From NCBI GenBank assembly GCA_028822575.1, contig JAPKDN010000081.1:1-9551 (forward strand): DNA of 9,551 nt, in the 5' to 3' direction. Position numbers and translations under genes: made by a program. This stretch comes from Alphaproteobacteria bacterium (GTDB lineage Bacteria > Pseudomonadota > Alphaproteobacteria > Thalassobaculales > Thalassobaculaceae). Shown here piece after piece: positions 7,591 through 9,551 of the stretch. Below the pieces are notes generated by a model that worked only from the letters and a program-made list of their open reading frames with translations, was not told the DNA's origin and made no database searches. The number at the start of each line of letters is the position of its first letter. The first letter of the stretch is position 1.

Positions 7591-8052
7591 TTACAATACC
7601 CGGTCCAAAAGACCTTGAAGTCGCCGCGCCGCAGCCCGGGCGAATCTTAAGGTTACGGCCTTGCGCCGGGCGGCGGGTAGTTTTTCCACCACGGGCTCCC
7701 GCAGGATTTCGGCGCCAAACCGGTCAGCGATAATCACGCCGCAATTGGCATCATCTGGAAGCAGGTCGCGGGGAAAATCAGTCGCGACAGCGAAGTAAAA
7801 CTTGTCACAGAACGCCAAATACTCCCACCATTTTCGATCACCCTTGAAGTCGGCGACTGAAGCCTTGACCTCGATCACTGTCACCAAACCGGCTCGATCG
7901 ATACCGATCATGTCAACCCGGCGACCGCTTACCAGCGAGAATTCCGTCAGCACACCCTGGTCCAGGTCACCCAACAACCGGGCTGAGCCGCGCGTGATCG
8001 CGCGGGTAATGTCTGGAACCGAGTCCGCCAAATGCCGGCCACCCCTCTTCAT
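7591..8052 (-). CDS. mmcB: MmcB-family DNA repair protein (PD-(D/E)XK-like)
   Basis: A 153-residue cytoplasmic protein matching MmcB, a family shown in Caulobacter to be SOS-regulated and to contribute to mitomycin C resistance. A nuclease-like core is visible: D47 in RRVDMIGID, then E61 and K63 in TVIEVKASVADFKGDRKWWE, as in PD-(D/E)XK folds. FCDKFYFAV and the basic C-terminal helix rich in Arg and Ala follow. I place the start at the ATG at 8052, which overlaps the stop of the pentapeptide pseudogene as TAATG and gives the family's usual length. The frame runs back to 8124, but those residues come from shifted pentapeptide codons. There is no clear Shine-Dalgarno, which suits coupling to upstream translation. 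I found no alphaproteobacterial LexA box nearby. Confidence 0.88.
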   Translation of the reverse strand: MKRGGRHLADSVPDITRAITRGSARLLGDLDQGVLTEFSLVSGRRVDMIGIDRAGLVTVIEVKASVADFKGDRKWWEYLAFCDKFYFAVATDFPRDLLPDDANCGVIIADRFGAEILREPVVEKLPAARRKAVTLRFARAAARRLQGLLDRVL

Positions 8053-9178
8053 TAGACCAAATTGAGTGCGCCCCACATGTCGGCGCCGTTGAGATTTCTG
8101 CCGCGTAGACCGATGCCCGCGCAATTCGAGTCATGCAAGACCACGCCCTTCAGATTGCAATCCCTAAGGTCGGCATTGGTGGAAGTGACAGGCCATCATC
8201 ACGGCCTGATGCAGGCCCACCCTAACGAGCATGGCCTCCTGCAGATGGGCTCTATCAAAATGGCGAGGCAAGAATTGGCTGATCGAGCCCACGATTTGGA
8301 CTATTCCAGCCTTGCAGCCGGAGAAATCCACCCGGCCAGATTCAACCGACTAAGTGTCACGCCGCGCAGATCGGTATTGCTCATATCAGCACCAATAAGG
8401 TCTACGAATGTTCCATCTGCCATTAGCAAGTCGCTTCCAGAAAGGTCAAAATTAGTCATCACCGCATCGGCAGGTCTGCTTCGGCGAGATTGAACGAGGC
8501 CAGGGCCTAACCGCTGACATCGCGGCGTCGCCAGTCAACGCGGATACCGTCGCGTTGGGCACTCCAGATCCACGTATTGTAGATTATCAGGGTCAACCTG
8601 CATGGCTTAGCTCAGGGGGTCCAGCAGCCGGGGCATGATTACGCCCATAGTCTCAAGCGTGTAGCGATCTATATCGTTGAATGCCGCGCGCCGGCAAGAC
8701 CCGCGTCGACCAGGATCACATCGGTCAGACCCGCTACACTAAAACTGGCGCCGCGCAAGAAAATCCTGTCAAGCTTGCCCCCACGTGGATCGGCCGCAAA
8801 CAAAGTTCATTCAGAGAGATCCGAACCGCGCAAATCCACGTTTTGCAGATTGGCGTCGTTGAGTTCCACCCCAATGAGAACGATCCCTCGAGGATCAAGA
8901 AACGACAGATCGCAGGAACCCAGGCTGGCTCGCCGGCCACTGCTTCTGCCATTTTGAAACAAGGTATGTTTTTCAACCGCAGCCAACAAATCACGTTGGC
9001 TTAGCTTTCGTAGCGCTACGGGAGCGGATGTTCCCTCGGTAACGAGGGCCCGCTGACCCGCAGTCACTTGGGTCGCAAGTACCAGCTCTAGGAGCGCGGC
9101 AGCATCGGATTCACCATGGTCCGTTCGCTCAAAACCAACTTTCTTAACGTCACGTTTGATGTCACAAAGTAGGGACAT
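8052..9178 (-). pseudogene. Decayed pentapeptide-repeat protein gene
   Basis: Pentapeptide repeats (A-D/N-L-X-X) fold into a right-handed beta-helix, and the intact protein would have had about 370 residues. From the ATG at 9178 the N-terminal region is intact: an Ala/Leu-rich helical part, then RDLLAAVEKHTLF and the first repeats (NDANLQNVDLRGSDLSE). The frame meets TGA at 8807-8809, yet pentapeptide-like sequence continues in the same frame after it (FLRGASFSVAGLTDV) until TAG at 8669-8671. Later repeats appear in other frames: FDLSGSDLLMADGTF and IGADMSNTDLRGV (about 8350-8460), then RAHLQEAMLVRVGLHQAVMM (about 8195-8260), then ADLRDCNLKGVVLHD to GADMWGALNLV and TAA at 8052-8054. That needs at least three frame changes plus nonsense mutations. 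The surrounding genes are intact, so decay is more likely than poor sequence quality. The original role is unknown. Confidence 0.82.
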
Positions 9179-9189
9179 CAAACGTGACG
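9148..9189. repeat. Perfect 16-bp inverted repeat at a gene junction
   Basis: Arms CGTCACGTTTGATGTC (9148-9163) and its exact reverse complement (9174-9189) flank a 10-base loop. On the minus strand it spans the last codons and TGA of the unknown right-edge gene and the ATG at 9178 of the pentapeptide gene, so the start codon sits inside the first arm of the transcript hairpin. Neither side has a T-run, so it is not a standard terminator. Confidence 0.9.
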
Positions 9190-9551
9190 CCGCGAGGGCT
9201 CTGCTCCGACACTGACAACCATTTGGTGCTCTGCGGAAAATTGTGAGCTACAAAATGATAAGTGGACTCCACCACCTCCTTGAGAGTATCGGATTTGCGG
9301 GAAAGGTCAATTTCCCAATTTTCAATCGCCTCGTCCCAAATCATCATTTTCTGATGCAACTCATCCCGCATCTCTCGGATATAGACCAATTGACGGTCAA
9401 AAGCCTTTAGCATGACCACAACATCATCGGCCTGTCCGTCGACCTGGGCGAAAACCCCACGAAAAGCCACGATTGGTGGACGGATCAGGACCTTTACTCG
9501 ATTGATCTCCTCTATGAAGATACGGTCGTATTTGTACAGGCTGGCGACCTG
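9162..9551 (-). CDS. Unknown helical protein, C-terminal part (partial)
   Basis: The frame is open from the right edge of the window to TGA at 9162-9164, giving 129 visible residues; the start lies outside. I do not recognise it. The sequence is rich in charged residues spaced as in amphipathic helices (FIEEINRVKVLIRPP, DDVVVMLKAFDRQLVYIREM, MIWDEAIENWEIDL), so a helical bundle or coiled coil is likely. No signal peptide, membrane segment or catalytic motif is visible in this part. It overlaps the pentapeptide gene by 17 bases in another frame, so the two were probably one transcript with mmcB. The last residues, GVTFDVPTL, are encoded across the inverted repeat and may not be ancestral. Confidence 0.75.
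   Translation of the reverse strand, partial: QVASLYKYDRIFIEEINRVKVLIRPPIVAFRGVFAQVDGQADDVVVMLKAFDRQLVYIREMRDELHQKMMIWDEAIENWEIDLSRKSDTLKEVVESTYHFVAHNFPQSTKWLSVSEQSPRGVTFDVPTL

Noticed and set aside
8062..9004. Plus-strand reading frames at 8062-8493 and 8681-9004.
   Set aside because: They are antisense to the pentapeptide pseudogene, whose repeats explain their long open stretches.

Overview
The window looks like a chromosomal segment of an alphaproteobacterium, probably close to Rhodospirillales. The reasons are the argH-lptM-lysA gene order with a divergent TlpA-type thioredoxin gene, an MmcB-family DNA repair gene, the MIPRYSRPVM start of PurB, and GC-rich codon use in most genes. I see no tRNA, rRNA, CRISPR array, insertion sequence or phage gene.

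Left part (1-2382): the tail of a possible unknown gene, a leader of about 276 bases with one potential nested hairpin, then purB (adenylosuccinate lyase). A small class I SAM methyltransferase gene converges on purB with only 12 bases between them.

Middle (2383-4548): an AT-rich intergenic stretch leads into an orphan 75-residue gene with a strong ribosome binding site. A convincing bidirectional terminator follows it. On the minus strand, a secreted TlpA-like thioredoxin and a TAXI-type TRAP solute-binding protein form a two-gene unit joined by an ATGA stop/start overlap. Both act in the periplasm.

Centre-right (4549-7508): argH, lptM and lysA run in one direction with gaps of 25 and 56 bases. 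They make an arginine/lysine biosynthesis unit that also carries the small LPS-translocon lipoprotein. argH and the thioredoxin gene start only 14 bases apart in opposite directions.

Right part (7509-9551, all minus strand): reading in the direction of transcription there is the 3' part of an unknown helical protein, a decayed pentapeptide-repeat gene, and an intact mmcB. The pentapeptide gene keeps its terminal repeats and a stop codon that overlaps the mmcB start (TAATG), but it has several in-frame stops and frame changes. A perfect 16-bp inverted repeat sits exactly at the junction of the unknown gene and the pentapeptide gene.

Most of the window is ordinary core metabolism. I did not find a convincing new multi-gene system. 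The points worth a second look are the dying pentapeptide gene with its hairpin, the orphan small gene, the thioredoxin/TAXI pair, and the compressed argH divergent start.
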